DNA of 64,000 bases. Origin: Kiloniellales bacterium (lineage in GTDB: Bacteria; Pseudomonadota; Alphaproteobacteria; Kiloniellales; JAKSBE01). Positions within the stretch are counted from its first letter, which is position 1. The number at the start of each line of letters is the position of its first letter. The stretch covers positions 148,720 to 212,719 of the forward strand of contig JASJBF010000031.1 of NCBI GenBank assembly GCA_030066685.1, in the 5' to 3' direction. This document shows positions 51,520 to 61,000 of the stretch, piece by piece. Below the pieces are notes generated by a model. That model saw nothing but the letters and a program-made list of their open reading frames with translations, made no database searches and was not told where the DNA came from. Made by a program: the position numbers and the translations under genes.

Positions 51520-52077
51520 ATGGACCCGGTGGAACACCTGATGCAGGTCTTTGCCACGGAGGGGTCGCAGCGCTACGGCGGCGAAGAGGTCTCGCAGCTG
51601 GAGCACGCGCTGCAATGCGCCGTCTGGGCCCAGGCCGCGGATGCCGAGGCCGGGCTGGTGGCGGCCGCGTTGCTCCACGATGTCGGTCACCTGATCGGCC
51701 GAGAACCGGAGGAAGACGGGGCCGAGGCCGTGGACGGCCGGCATGAGGAACGCGGCGCCGACCTGCTCGCCGCGTGGTTTCCGCGCGAGGTGACGGAGCC
51801 GGTGCGCCTTCACGTGGCGGCCAAGCGCTTTCTCTGCTCGAGCGATCCGGCCTACTTTGACCGCCTTTCGGAGGAGTCTAGGCGTAGCCTGGAACTGCAA
51901 GGCGGCGCCTTCAACGAGCGCGAGGCGGCGTCTTTCATCGCCCGGCCATTCGCCGACTCGGCCGTCAGATTGCGCCGTTGGGACGAGGCGGCCAAGGTGC
52001 CAGGCGCCGCGACGCCCGCCCTGGACAGCTTTCGGCCGCTGCTTGCCTCTCTGATCAGCCAGGGCGGCGACGCCTGA
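51520..52077 (+). CDS. HD-domain protein of the PhnZ/phosphonate-degradation type
   Basis: A 185-residue HD protein. The metal ligands are His29 in LEHALQCA, His53-Asp54 in LLHDVGHLIG, and further His residues in RHEERGADLL and RLHVAAKRF. The N-terminal QRYGGEEVSQLEH includes the Tyr and Glu (Tyr19, Glu22/23) that in PhnZ mark the mixed-valence di-iron oxygenases that cleave a C-P bond in hydroxylated phosphonates. ATG at 51520. The partner hydroxylase PhnY is not adjacent, so the enzyme may use a substrate made elsewhere or be a related oxygenase (for example of the inositol/choline-phosphonate kind). Confidence 0.85.
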   Translation: MDPVEHLMQVFATEGSQRYGGEEVSQLEHALQCAVWAQAADAEAGLVAAALLHDVGHLIGREPEEDGAEAVDGRHEERGADLLAAWFPREVTEPVRLHVAAKRFLCSSDPAYFDRLSEESRRSLELQGGAFNEREAASFIARPFADSAVRLRRWDEAAKVPGAATPALDSFRPLLASLISQGGDA

Positions 52078-52200
52078 CCTCGTCGCGGCGTGCAAAAGGC
52101 GGAGCGCGCGGACGAGGCAAGGCCGGGATTCGCCCTCTCGTCTATATCACCTAAAAGATACTTCTTCGGAGTCTGTGAAGGAATCTCCATAACCTGCTGC

Positions 52201-52229
52201 TTGACAATGATATTCCCTATGAGGATCAT
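52201..52229 (+). promoter_or_regulatory. sigma-70-like promoter of the response-regulator gene
   Basis: TTGACA (52201-52206), 17 bases, GATCAT (52224-52229) in an AT-rich part of the 52078-52315 gap; the -35 is perfect, the -10 matches four of six. Confidence 0.5.
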
Positions 52230-52315
52230 GAACCAAGCAACCTAGGGTAGCGGTTCCTGGTTGTTTGGCTGGCTGGCAGGGGCGAAGACGGTGCGGCCCG
52301 TCTTCGCGATACGGG

Positions 52316-52693
52316 GTGCGAACGCCTAGACTGCTCATCATCGACGACATGCCGGTGTTCTCCGCCTATGTCCGTGACGTCGCGGTGGGGCTGGACTTCG
52401 ATGTCCGGGTCGCCCGAAACGCGGAGGACTTCCGGGCGCTGCATCGGGAGTTTCTTCCCGATGTCGTCAGCCTGGATATGGTCATGCCCGACGGCGACGG
52501 CCTGCAGCTGCTCAACTGGCTCTGCGGCCAGGAGTCACGGGCCTGCGTACTGATCCTGAGCGGCTACGGGTCGAGCTTCATCGATGCGGCCAAGCGCTTG
52601 GCCGAGGCCAAGGGCCATCGCCGGGTCGAGGCCCTGCGCAAGCCGATCGACGTGGTCGCGCTGCAGTCGGCCTTGATGTCCCTGGCCGCCTAG
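52316..52693 (+). CDS. single-domain response regulator
   Basis: A 125-residue receiver domain with no output domain. Acidic pocket IIDD (Asp10-Asp11), phosphorylatable Asp54 in SLDMVMPDGDG, switch Ser in LILSGYG, and the conserved Lys in LRKPID. The start is uncertain: the GTG at 52316 gives VRTPRLLIIDD, and an in-frame start upstream adds a basic tail. The partner kinase is not adjacent. Single receiver proteins pass phosphate or bind a target such as a motor or a histidine phosphotransferase. Confidence 0.85.
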   Translation: MRTPRLLIIDDMPVFSAYVRDVAVGLDFDVRVARNAEDFRALHREFLPDVVSLDMVMPDGDGLQLLNWLCGQESRACVLILSGYGSSFIDAAKRLAEAKGHRRVEALRKPIDVVALQSALMSLAA

Positions 52694-52990
52694 TCGCAGG
52701 TCCCGCTCCGGGTCCCGGGCCCCTCGCGGCGTGAATTCCTCTCCACTCCGGCACTCTCGGTTTTTCGCCGGCCCTCAAAAAGGTAGAATATCGCCGCGAA
52801 TCGCGAGCCAGGCGGCTGGGGAAGGGGGGCTTCCCGTCAGCCCGCGGCCGGGATGGACGTGTGGTCCCTCCGGTCTCGACCGACCATCGGACAGCTTCGC
52901 GAGACGGCGCCCCAGACCCTTGGGCGGCCGGAGTCTGGGACCGAGGAGCGACGAAGCGCGCCCTGGGACCGGAAAAGGCCGGAGTGAAGG

Positions 52991-53503
52991 ATGGATGACG
53001 CTTTGACTTGGGGAGATCTGATCGCCGCCCTTCAGGAAGTTGCCTCGGGCGACCGCAAGCTCGATGCCCTGGTCGCCTATCACTGCGGCGCGGTGGGGCG
53101 GGATACGCATCAGATGGTGCGCCTCCTGATCGACGAGGGATCTTCCTGGGATCTGGTCTTCGAGCTGATGGAAGGCGAAATTCCAGCTTTCACCACTTCG
53201 CTGGACGCTGCGGTCCCGGGTGAGAACATCGTCTGTGCGATTTTCTCGACCAAGTACCAGCGCTGGGCCGCGGTGCATCGTGGCGAAGACGGCGCAGAGA
53301 TCCTCGCCTGGGCAGCCAACGAGGTTCTGGCGCGTCGGGTCGCGGGCCTGCGGGCCACCCGCGAGCAGGCCGAGGCCGCGAAGCAGCGGCCGGAGCTTCC
53401 GGGACCCGAAGCCCGCCCACAGCCGACGGCGCCGAGACGGTCCGATTTCCACCTGCCGGAGCTGGGCGCGGCCGACGAGGAGGAGTGGAAGATCCTCTTC
53501 TGA
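52991..53503 (+). CDS. hypothetical protein upstream of mipZ
   Basis: A 170-residue protein with ATG behind an AAGGCCGGAG-type site. The N-terminal two thirds look folded (LTWGDLIAALQEVASGDRKL, MVRLLIDEGSSWDLVFELMEG, NIVCAIFSTKYQRWAAVHRG), followed by a Pro/Glu-rich linker (RPELPGPEARPQPTAPRR) and an acidic end (EEEWKILF). No family recognised. It sits 43 bases before mipZ in the same direction, so a division or chromosome role is possible but unproven. Confidence 0.65.
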   Translation: MDDALTWGDLIAALQEVASGDRKLDALVAYHCGAVGRDTHQMVRLLIDEGSSWDLVFELMEGEIPAFTTSLDAAVPGENIVCAIFSTKYQRWAAVHRGEDGAEILAWAANEVLARRVAGLRATREQAEAAKQRPELPGPEARPQPTAPRRSDFHLPELGAADEEEWKILF

Positions 53504-53545
53504 GCAGGTTGGTGGGGGATCTCGACCGGGGGGCAAGCGGGAATC

Positions 53546-54388
53546 GTGGACGGATCGCCTCTGATACCGGACGAAGAGGGCCGGCGGCCCTACGCCCTGG
53601 TCCTGGGCAACGAGAAGGGCGGCTCAGGCAAGTCGACCACGGCGATGCATGTCGTCGTGGCCCTTTTGCGCCTGGGCTACCAGGTCGGCAGCATCGACCT
53701 CGACGCCCGGCAGGGCAGCCTCTCGCGCTATCTCGAGCACCGTCAGCGCCAGGCCGAGCAGACCGGGCTGGACCTGCCGCTGCCGAACCATCATCGGGTC
53801 TTCGGCAGCGAAGAGGCCAGCCGCCGCAAGGCCGAGGCCCAGGAGCGCGATAGCCTGCGGACCGCCTTCGCGACTCTCTCAGGCTGCGATTTCATGGTCA
53901 TCGACACGCCTGGCAGCGACAGCTATCTGTCGCGGCTCGGTCACCTCAATGCCGATACGCTGATCACGCCGATCAATGATTCCTTTCTCGATCTCGATGT
54001 GATCGCCGAGATCGACCGTGAGCGACGGGAAGTGCTGGGCCCCAGCGTCTACAGCCAGATGGTCTGGCAGCAGAACAACCAGCGAGTCGTGAACGGCCGC
54101 AGGCCGATCGACTGGGTGGTCATGCGCAACCGATTGAGCCATATCGAGCCGCGCAACAAGCGCGATATCGGGATCCTGCTGGAGAAGCTCGGCCAGCGCA
54201 TCGGCTTCCGCCTGGCGCCCGGCTTCGGCGAAAGGGTGATCTATCGCGAGCTCTTCTTGAAGGGCATGACCGTGCTCGACCTGCCGGCGGGCGAGGGCGC
54301 GGAGATGGTCAACAGCCACCTGGCCGCGCGGCGCGAAGTCGGCGACCTGCTGCGCAGCATCGGCCTGCTTCAGGATCAAGAGGCCTGA
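53546..54388 (+). CDS. mipZ: MipZ, ParA-type ATPase for division-site placement
   Basis: A 280-residue P-loop ATPase with GTG start. Deviant Walker A NEKGGSGKSTTA (Lys24, Lys29), followed by IDLDARQGSLSRYLEHR, DFMVIDTPGSDSYLSRLGHLNADTLITPINDSFLDLD and WVVMRNRLSHIEPRNKRDI, which are MipZ-specific rather than ParA. MipZ forms a gradient from the pole-bound ParB-parS complex and inhibits FtsZ assembly away from mid-cell. It is convergent with the SPOR gene. Confidence 0.94.
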   Translation: MDGSPLIPDEEGRRPYALVLGNEKGGSGKSTTAMHVVVALLRLGYQVGSIDLDARQGSLSRYLEHRQRQAEQTGLDLPLPNHHRVFGSEEASRRKAEAQERDSLRTAFATLSGCDFMVIDTPGSDSYLSRLGHLNADTLITPINDSFLDLDVIAEIDRERREVLGPSVYSQMVWQQNNQRVVNGRRPIDWVVMRNRLSHIEPRNKRDIGILLEKLGQRIGFRLAPGFGERVIYRELFLKGMTVLDLPAGEGAEMVNSHLAARREVGDLLRSIGLLQDQEA

Positions 54389-54418
54389 GACCGCGGGCCC
54401 GGCGCGGGCGAAGCCTCG

Positions 54419-56014
54419 TCAGGACTGGTGCCGGCTGATGCGGGTGCGCGGCGGCGCGCCCTCGTCGGCGTCCCTGAGCTTGACGACCAGGCACTCCTGC
54501 CTCTGCCGGCGGAACGCGGCGCAGAAGCGGCGGGCCGCCACCAGGGTCTCGAAGCTGCCGGTGCGGACCCGGAACACAGCCCCGCGGCCTTCCAGGTCGG
54601 CTTCCTGGACCGTCAAGTCCCTCTTTGCCAACAGTTCGGGATGGGCCTTGCGCAGCTTCCGCCATTCGGAGGCGGCGCCCTCGGCGCTGTCTGCCGAGGC
54701 GAGCTGGACCACGTAGGGCGGCATGTCTTCGCCCGGGGAGACGGCAGTACCGGCCGCCGGCTTTTGCGGCGGCAAGGGGATTGCAACGGGGGCCTGTGCG
54801 GACTTGGAGCCGGCCTCCGGCTTCCGCAGCCGGCCTTCCTGGTCGCGCGGCGGCCGGTCACCGGCACCACCTCCCGGATCGCCTGCCGCTGGCGCCTCGC
54901 TTTCGGAGCCCGCCGGGCCCGGCAGGGTCACCGTTCCCTCCACGGTCTTCACGACCAGACCGAACTCGTGCGGCCCCCCGCCCAGGGGCTCTTCCGGCAG
55001 CAGCACCCATTGGCCGAAGGCGTCGGCCCGGGCGACGCCGATCGGAGCTCCGTTGTGCAGGACGATCAGCTCGGCTCCGGGCGCCGCCAAGCCGGCGATG
55101 ACGGCCGAACCGTCTTCCTCGACCCGCACCACGTCGACTCGAGGCGCGGGAACCCCGGGTCCGGTCCCGGACGGCGGCTGATCCTCCGTCATGACCGCCT
55201 CCTTGCCCTCCGCACCCCCGAGGACGCGCCGCGATTCAGCGGGCGCCTGGTCGCTGCCCTCTACCGGAGCCGTGGGTTCGCCGGCCGCCTTGGCGCGATC
55301 GTCGCTGCCGGAGACAACGGGCTCTGCCAGGTCCGGCGAGGAGCCGGGCATCGCTGCGTACCAGCCGGCGAGAATACCTCCGGCCAGGAGCAGGAGGGCG
55401 GCCGAGACCCTGGCACGGGGCGTCCAGCTGGCCGGCCGCCAGAGCGTCGCGACCTGCCCCGTCCTCTCCTTGACTTGAGCCTGGGCCGGCAAGGTAATCG
55501 GCTCCCAGTCCTGGGACGATTCGCTGTCCGGCGTCTCGATCTCCGGCGTCTCCGCGGGCGCGGCTGGATCGGCGGCCGCCTCCGCGGTCTCCGCCGTCTC
55601 GGCGGGCGCAGCCGCCTGGCCTTGGGCGCAACGGAGGATCTCGTCGAAACTTTCGGAGACCTCGTCAAGCAGGCGGAACTTCAGGATGCTGGCCGCCGGG
55701 GCCGCCTCCGTTTTCGCGCCGGTCTTGGCTTTGGACTTGGTCCGCTTTTTGCCGTCGCCGGGCTCCTCGGCGGCTGCGGCGCTTTCCTCGACCTCGCCGT
55801 TGCGGCCCTCGGCCAAGGGGCCAAGGCTCGGGCCCGGCGCTTCGCCCCGGATCGCATCGGCCTTCGCGTCGTCGGGGCCGGGCGCAGCCTCGGTTTCCGT
55901 GGCTTCGAGGGCGACCACCTCGGCCTTGTCCTTGCGCCTGTCACCGGCCGGGGCGGCGCGGCCCTTGCGGGCGAAGAGGTCGTCCGGGAAGAGCTCGAGA
56001 TTCTGTGAGGTCAT
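54419..56014 (-). CDS. single-pass membrane protein with SPOR domain and Ig-like domain
   Basis: A 531-residue protein. The first 200 residues are a charged, disordered cytoplasmic part. A membrane segment follows at about 205 (VSAALLLLAGGILAGWYAAM), then a Ser/Pro-rich periplasmic linker, an Ig-like domain (about 290-355, VDVVRVEEDGSAVIAGLAAPGAELIVL) and a C-terminal SPOR domain (about 440-520, YVVQLASADSAEGAASEWRKL to FRVRTGSFETLVAARRFC) that binds denuded septal peptidoglycan. It is downstream of and co-directed with the ParA gene (18 bases), suggesting a link of chromosome or protein positioning to the septum. Confidence 0.85.
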   Translation of the reverse strand: MTSQNLELFPDDLFARKGRAAPAGDRRKDKAEVVALEATETEAAPGPDDAKADAIRGEAPGPSLGPLAEGRNGEVEESAAAAEEPGDGKKRTKSKAKTGAKTEAAPAASILKFRLLDEVSESFDEILRCAQGQAAAPAETAETAEAAADPAAPAETPEIETPDSESSQDWEPITLPAQAQVKERTGQVATLWRPASWTPRARVSAALLLLAGGILAGWYAAMPGSSPDLAEPVVSGSDDRAKAAGEPTAPVEGSDQAPAESRRVLGGAEGKEAVMTEDQPPSGTGPGVPAPRVDVVRVEEDGSAVIAGLAAPGAELIVLHNGAPIGVARADAFGQWVLLPEEPLGGGPHEFGLVVKTVEGTVTLPGPAGSESEAPAAGDPGGGAGDRPPRDQEGRLRKPEAGSKSAQAPVAIPLPPQKPAAGTAVSPGEDMPPYVVQLASADSAEGAASEWRKLRKAHPELLAKRDLTVQEADLEGRGAVFRVRTGSFETLVAARRFCAAFRRQRQECLVVKLRDADEGAPPRTRISRHQS

Positions 56015-56032
56015 CGCTTGGCCGTTCCCGGG

Positions 56033-56722
56033 CTATTCGGCGGCGAAGATCGCCGTGGATTGACTGCGTCTCGGCAGGGGCGGGAGTTCGAGCTTCGGCG
56101 CTTCGCCCTCGAGGCGGTCCGCCAGGTAGCCCCACAGCTCTGCGATCTCGCCTGCGGCCCGCTGGGCGCCGGGCAGTTCCATCACGGTCCGGCCGTCGAC
56201 CATGCTGGCCGCAAAGTCGACCCGCTGGTGAACGATCGAGGGCGCGAGCGGGCCGTGCTGCGACAGCACCTGGATCGCCTCGTTGGTGATCTTGGCCCGC
56301 GGCGCGGCACCGTTGATGACAAAGATCAACGGCTTGCCAAGGTGCTCGACGAGCTGGACCGTGGCCCCGATCGAACGCAGATCGTGCGGGCTGGGCCGGC
56401 TTGGGATCAGCACCAGGTCGGCGCAGCGGATGACTTCTCCGACCGCGGTGTCGAGCGACGGCGGCGTGTCGATGAACAGCAGCTTGATCTGACGCTCGCG
56501 CAAGCGTCCGACCGCGTCCGACAGCTCATCCAGGCTGGTCTGGACGTAGTAGGGCGTCTCGCGTGTCCTCAGGTTCCACCACTTGGCCAGGCTGCCCTGC
56601 GGATCGACGTCGATCAGGACGACCGGCCCGGCGCCAGCGAGCTCGGCCTGCACGGCCAAATGCCCCGCAAGCGTGGTCTTGCCAGAGCCGCCCTTTCGGG
56701 AGGCAATCGCCACGACCTTCAT
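56033..56722 (-). CDS. ParA-family ATPase
   Basis: A 229-residue orphan ParA ATPase. It starts MKVVAIASRKGGSGKTTLAGHLA with the deviant Walker A (Lys10, Lys15), then LIDVDPQGSLAKWW, LFIDTPPSLD and LVLIPSRPSPHDLRSIGATVQL. ATG at 56722 is chosen; an upstream start adds 25 residues without homology. It lacks an HTH, so it is of the short type used for plasmid or protein-cargo positioning. No parB lies beside it; the SPOR protein follows in its operon and could be its partner. Confidence 0.9.
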   Translation of the reverse strand: MKVVAIASRKGGSGKTTLAGHLAVQAELAGAGPVVLIDVDPQGSLAKWWNLRTRETPYYVQTSLDELSDAVGRLRERQIKLLFIDTPPSLDTAVGEVIRCADLVLIPSRPSPHDLRSIGATVQLVEHLGKPLIFVINGAAPRAKITNEAIQVLSQHGPLAPSIVHQRVDFAASMVDGRTVMELPGAQRAAGEIAELWGYLADRLEGEAPKLELPPLPRRSQSTAIFAAE

Positions 56723-57229
56723 CGCCAAGTTCTCCCACTCCCCAGGCCGCCCTTTCGGTCCGGGCAGTTCAATAGTCGCGCCCGCAGCCTGAAACACAAA
56801 TACCAGATATACGTCCCCGCGAAACGCACCCTACTATATCGAGTGGGAGAGCGGAAGACCGTCAGGGTTAATTTTTCGGAGAACAAAAGTCTCCAGCAAG
56901 AAAGAGAACCTATTTCAAAGTATTGCAGTGTTTCTTCGCAGTGACTTGGCAGGAAAACCGACGCTCTCTAACTTGCAACAGAAGGCCGTGCCTCGAAGTG
57001 GGTCGCGATGTGTGGTTTGCCGAGCGATCCGGGGCCCAGCCTGGGTTTTCAGGCTTCGCGAATCATCCAGACGCGGTGAGTGACGCCGTCGCCACAGCCG
57101 CGCACGAGGCTAGATTTGGTGAGAAGATCAGTCTCTAAAATATTTCTATAGAATATTTTTTGCCTCAGCGGCGCGAGAAATAGTCAATGGGCTCCGCCGC
57201 CGGCAAGTTCCGAAGGCGGATCTCAATCA
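56723..57229. other. AT-rich gene-free region with an inverted repeat
   Basis: About 500 bases, locally AT-rich at both ends. AAATATT (57138-57144), spacer TCTATAG, AATATTT (57152-57158) is a perfect 7-bp inverted repeat followed by a T run (to 57161); it may be a weak terminator or an operator. A 71-codon frame at 56923-57138 on the plus strand lacks a ribosome site and known features. Confidence 0.45.
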
Positions 57230-57703
57230 CTACCAATCGACCCAGTCGACGGTGCGGAGAAAGGCGTCGTCGCCGCCCGGTTCCTCGATACACTCCTCGG
57301 AGCGCGGTGCTGGTTCCAAAGCCTCGTTGCCGGCCGACTCGGCCTCGGATGCGAGTATCTTCTGTGCCCAGGACGCCGTCGCCTTGGACAGCGTCGAGGG
57401 CCCTGCGGCCAGGGCGTCAGCCCAGCCGTCGCCGGCGGAGGGCAGCAGAGCGCCCGCTTCGCTGATCACCAGGAGGTCGTTGGCCTCGTCCAGGACCACC
57501 GTTCCATTCTGCCGTCCCGCCTCGCGCGCGGCTGGCGCCGTGGCTTTCTCGGGCTCAGGCAAGGCTCGTGTCGTCGGATCGGACTCCGAGCCGCTGCCGC
57601 CTTGCCAATCCGTGGAAGCCAAAGGTCTTGGCGATTGGGGCGCCACCGCCATGTCGGTGCCTGCACCCACCGCTGGCGCGATCTTCTGAACCCCCTGCGC
57701 CAA
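57230..57703 (-). CDS. hypothetical acidic protein
   Basis: A 157-residue acidic protein with a TTG start and AGGGGGAG seven bases upstream, which supports it being real. It has no signal peptide; the first half is Ser/Pro/Gly-rich and probably disordered. The middle LDEANDLLVISEAGALLPS is hydrophobic and may form a folded part. It lies downstream, in the same direction, of the giant surface protein gene (about 350 bases away). A role as an assembly or type-I secretion helper would be guessing. No family recognised. Confidence 0.5.
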   Translation of the reverse strand: MAQGVQKIAPAVGAGTDMAVAPQSPRPLASTDWQGGSGSESDPTTRALPEPEKATAPAAREAGRQNGTVVLDEANDLLVISEAGALLPSAGDGWADALAAGPSTLSKATASWAQKILASEAESAGNEALEPAPRSEECIEEPGGDDAFLRTVDWVDW

Positions 57704-58051
57704 GCGAATTCTCCCCCTAGCAAAATCCGGTCCAACAGAGCCTCAGGCCGGCCTTACCGTCTTGGCCTAAGACAGACGTCAAGATCTGAAAAAATCACTG
57801 TCTTATTTATTATGACCTTAGTCTGATTAAAGATTTGCTTATTTGAGGATTTATATTTGCTCGCGCAAAGTAAAAGCTTGAAGTCGTCGTGCCGTTTTTG
57901 TCAGCAATAGGAGATGTTTTGAGGGTGCAGCCGCCCTGCCGCATCGGGTACGGCATGGTAAGGCGGTCGCATTGGGGGCAAATCGCGGGGAGGGCTGTTT
58001 CGGCGGGGCTGCGGAGGAGGGAGGTGGCCCCGAAGCCGGCCTCCGCCCCGC
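57704..58051. other. intergenic region between the giant protein and the acidic protein
   Basis: About 350 bases with a strongly AT-rich block (57770-57870) that may carry the promoter of the downstream gene. Right after the giant-gene stop the minus strand can pair GCGGGGCGGAGG with a CCTCCGCAGCCCCGC-like partner, a large stem without a T run. No protein frame is credible. Confidence 0.4.
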
Positions 58052-61000
58052 TTACCATTCGATCCGTTCGATCCCCTCGAAGGTCACCTCGGAACCGTCT
58101 GCGAGGGTGATGGTGCCGGCGGCGTCCTCCGAGAGGTCGAGGAAGTCGGCGCCGCTGGATTCGACGGTGCCCTGGTCGATGACGTAGGTCCAGCCGGCCG
58201 TGGGCGTGCCGCCCGAGGCGTTCTCGAGCTGGATCACGTCGGTCCAGCCGCCCTGGCCGCCCGAGACAAGGTCGTTGCCGTTGCCCTCTGCGAAGATGAA
58301 GAGATCGCTGCCGCCTTCGCCGTAGAGCCGATCGTTGCTGGCGCCGCCGTCCAGGGTATCGTTGCCCTCGCCACCGAAGATCGAATCGACGCCGCTGCCG
58401 CCGTCCAGGCTGTCGTCGCCGGCCCCACCCTGGAGCAGGTCGTTGTCGAGGCCCCCGTTCAGGCTGTCGTCGCCGTCGCCGCCCAGCAGGACGTCGGCTC
58501 CGCTGCCGCCATTCAGGATGTCGTCGCTGCTACCGCCGAAGAGGGTGTCGGCGCCGGCGTTGCCCGAGAGCGTGTCGTCGCCGGCGCCGCCGTAGATCGT
58601 GTTGTCGCCGGCGTCGCCGCTGAGGATGTCGTTGCTCGAGAGGCCGAGGCTGTCCAGGTTCTCGTCGTTGGCGACGATGTCGATCGTCAGAGTATCCGTG
58701 GTGGTGGCGGAATCGCCGTTGGCGGCTTCGGTCGACGTTGCCGTCACGCTGAGGTCAACGTTGCCGGCAAAGCCCTCAGGCGAGGTCATGGTCAGGTCGG
58801 CGAGCTCAGCGGGCGTGACTTCTGCGACCCCGTCGATGACCGTCACGGGCGAACCGCCACTCTCCAGCAGAAAGCCTTCTGGGATGCCGGCGATCTCGAT
58901 CGGATCGAGGCTCTCCGAGCCGTCGGTGTCGGTCAGGACGACCGAGATCAGGCTGGAGAGGTCGATGGGATCGCCGGCGGCCGTGCCGCTGGACTCGGCG
59001 AGCTGAATATCGTCGACATAGGCGCCGCGGCCGTAGGGATGAACGGCGCCGACGTCCTCCATGATCAGCTGAATGTCGCCACCGGTGCCGAGGAAGCTCA
59101 CCGAGTACCCGGTCCAAGTCAACTGGGAGACCGTGTTGCCGTCCCAGTCGACGGCCAGTGTCTTGAGCGTCGTGCCGGTGCTGACGTCGACCACCCGGAC
59201 CTGGAAGTCCATGTAAGATTCGAATCCGGGCCGCGGCGAGACCTGGAAGGAGAGCTCGTAGGGCGTGTCCATCGTCGTCGAGATGGTGCGCTCGATGCTG
59301 CCGGCGTCTGGGAAGCTGCCGGCGCTCTGGTTATTGATCTCGATGAACATGTCGCCGTCGGCGGCGCTGCCGGCCACGTCGTTCTCGTGCCAGAACTCGA
59401 TCTGATGACCGGCCGAAGGACTCCAGCCGTCGACGGTGCCCGGGTCGAAGCCGCTGCCGCTCGCGCCGATCTCGAAGGTCGACTGGAAGACCGAGTTGTC
59501 AGCGACGGCATCGGTAACCGTCAGGGCGGGCGCGTCGGCGACGGCGTCGACCGTGATGCTCATGGTCGCCGGCGCGCTGCTGAAGTGTCCGCCGTCGCTG
59601 ACCCGGAAGGTGAAGCTCGGATCGGCATCGGAGTCGGCCGCCGGCTGGAAGGTCAGGTTGCCGGCATTGATGTCGGCGGCAGCGATCCGGTCGCCCGCGC
59701 CAACGGCCACCCCGTTCAGCAGCAGGCTGCCTTCCGAGGGCAGGGTCGAGACCTCGACCTCGACGATGGCGTCGCCCTCGGCGTCGCTGTAGCCGAAGTC
59801 GGAGAGACCGAAGGTCACCGTCGTGTCCTCGTCGGTCGACACGGTGCTGTCGTTGCTGACCGGCGGCTCGTTGAGGTAGGAGACGGTGACGTCGATGGTC
59901 TGGACGGCATCGGCCGTGTCGCTGCCGTCGGTGGCGGTCGCGGTCACGGTCAGTTGGAAGCTGCCGCCGAAGTCCTCGGGCGGGAAGAGAGTCAGCCCGG
60001 GCAGGTCGGCCGGATCGACCGTCCAGGAGCCGTCGCCATTGTTGGTGCCGGCCGAGAGCGCGGCACCCGTCGGGACTCCGGAGATCACCACGGTGAGGCT
60101 CTCGGAGCCGTCGGTGTCGACCAGCGAAGAGGCGATGTCGAGCTCGACGAAGTCGGGATCGATGATGTCGCTGCCGATGACCGTGGTGGTGGTATCCAGG
60201 GTCAGGTCGACGTTGTCGAAGCGGATCTCCGTGGTCTCGTCGTTGTAGGTCTTGAGGTTGTTGTAGCCGCCGAGGGTCAGGGTGTACGTGCCCGGCGCTA
60301 GGGTGCCGAGGTCGAGGGTGGCGGTCTGCCAGCCGGTGTCGCCGCCGCCGTTCAGCTGGGTGATGTAGTCGTTGCCGCCCTGACCGATCAGGGTGCCGTC
60401 GAGGCTGGCGAGGACCTGGCTGAACTCGTTGCTTTCGTAGGGATCGGTCTGGATCATGCGGTAGCTGAAGGTGACCGTGCCGCTCGAGCTTTCGGTGACC
60501 GTGAAGCTGGTCGAGAAGCCTCCCGACATGCCGTTGATGTCGGCGTTGTCGATGCCGCCCAGGATCATCGAGAGACCGCCGCCGCTTTGCCCGGCGCCGG
60601 CGCTCCAGCCGCCGTCGGCATAGCTCGGCGCGCTGGTGCCGCGGAAGCTGTCGTCGGCATAGGTGAAGCCGCCGGCGTCCGAGCCGAAGCCCTCGTTGAC
60701 CGGGTTCTCCTGAACCGGGGCGGTGGCCGAGAAGTCGAGGGTGAAGCTGCTGGCATCGCCGGCCGGCGGCTCGACGATGAGGTTGGCCAGCTCGCCCGAT
60801 CCGAGGGTCCAGGTGCCGTCGCCGTTGTCGGTGCCGGCCGAGAGCGTGGCCCCGCTTGGCACGTTGGAGACGGTGACGACCAGCCCCGGGTTGCCGTCGA
60901 GGGCCAGGATCGAGGCCGGGATGTTGACCTGGGCCGAGCCGTCCTCGGTGCCCGAGGCGGTGCTGGTGACCGTCAGGTTCGGGGTGTCGGCCACAGGATC

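Noticed and set aside
56923..57138. 71-codon plus-strand frame before the AT-rich repeat
   Set aside because: No ribosome site, no family-like sequence, and it lies in a locally AT-rich non-coding stretch.
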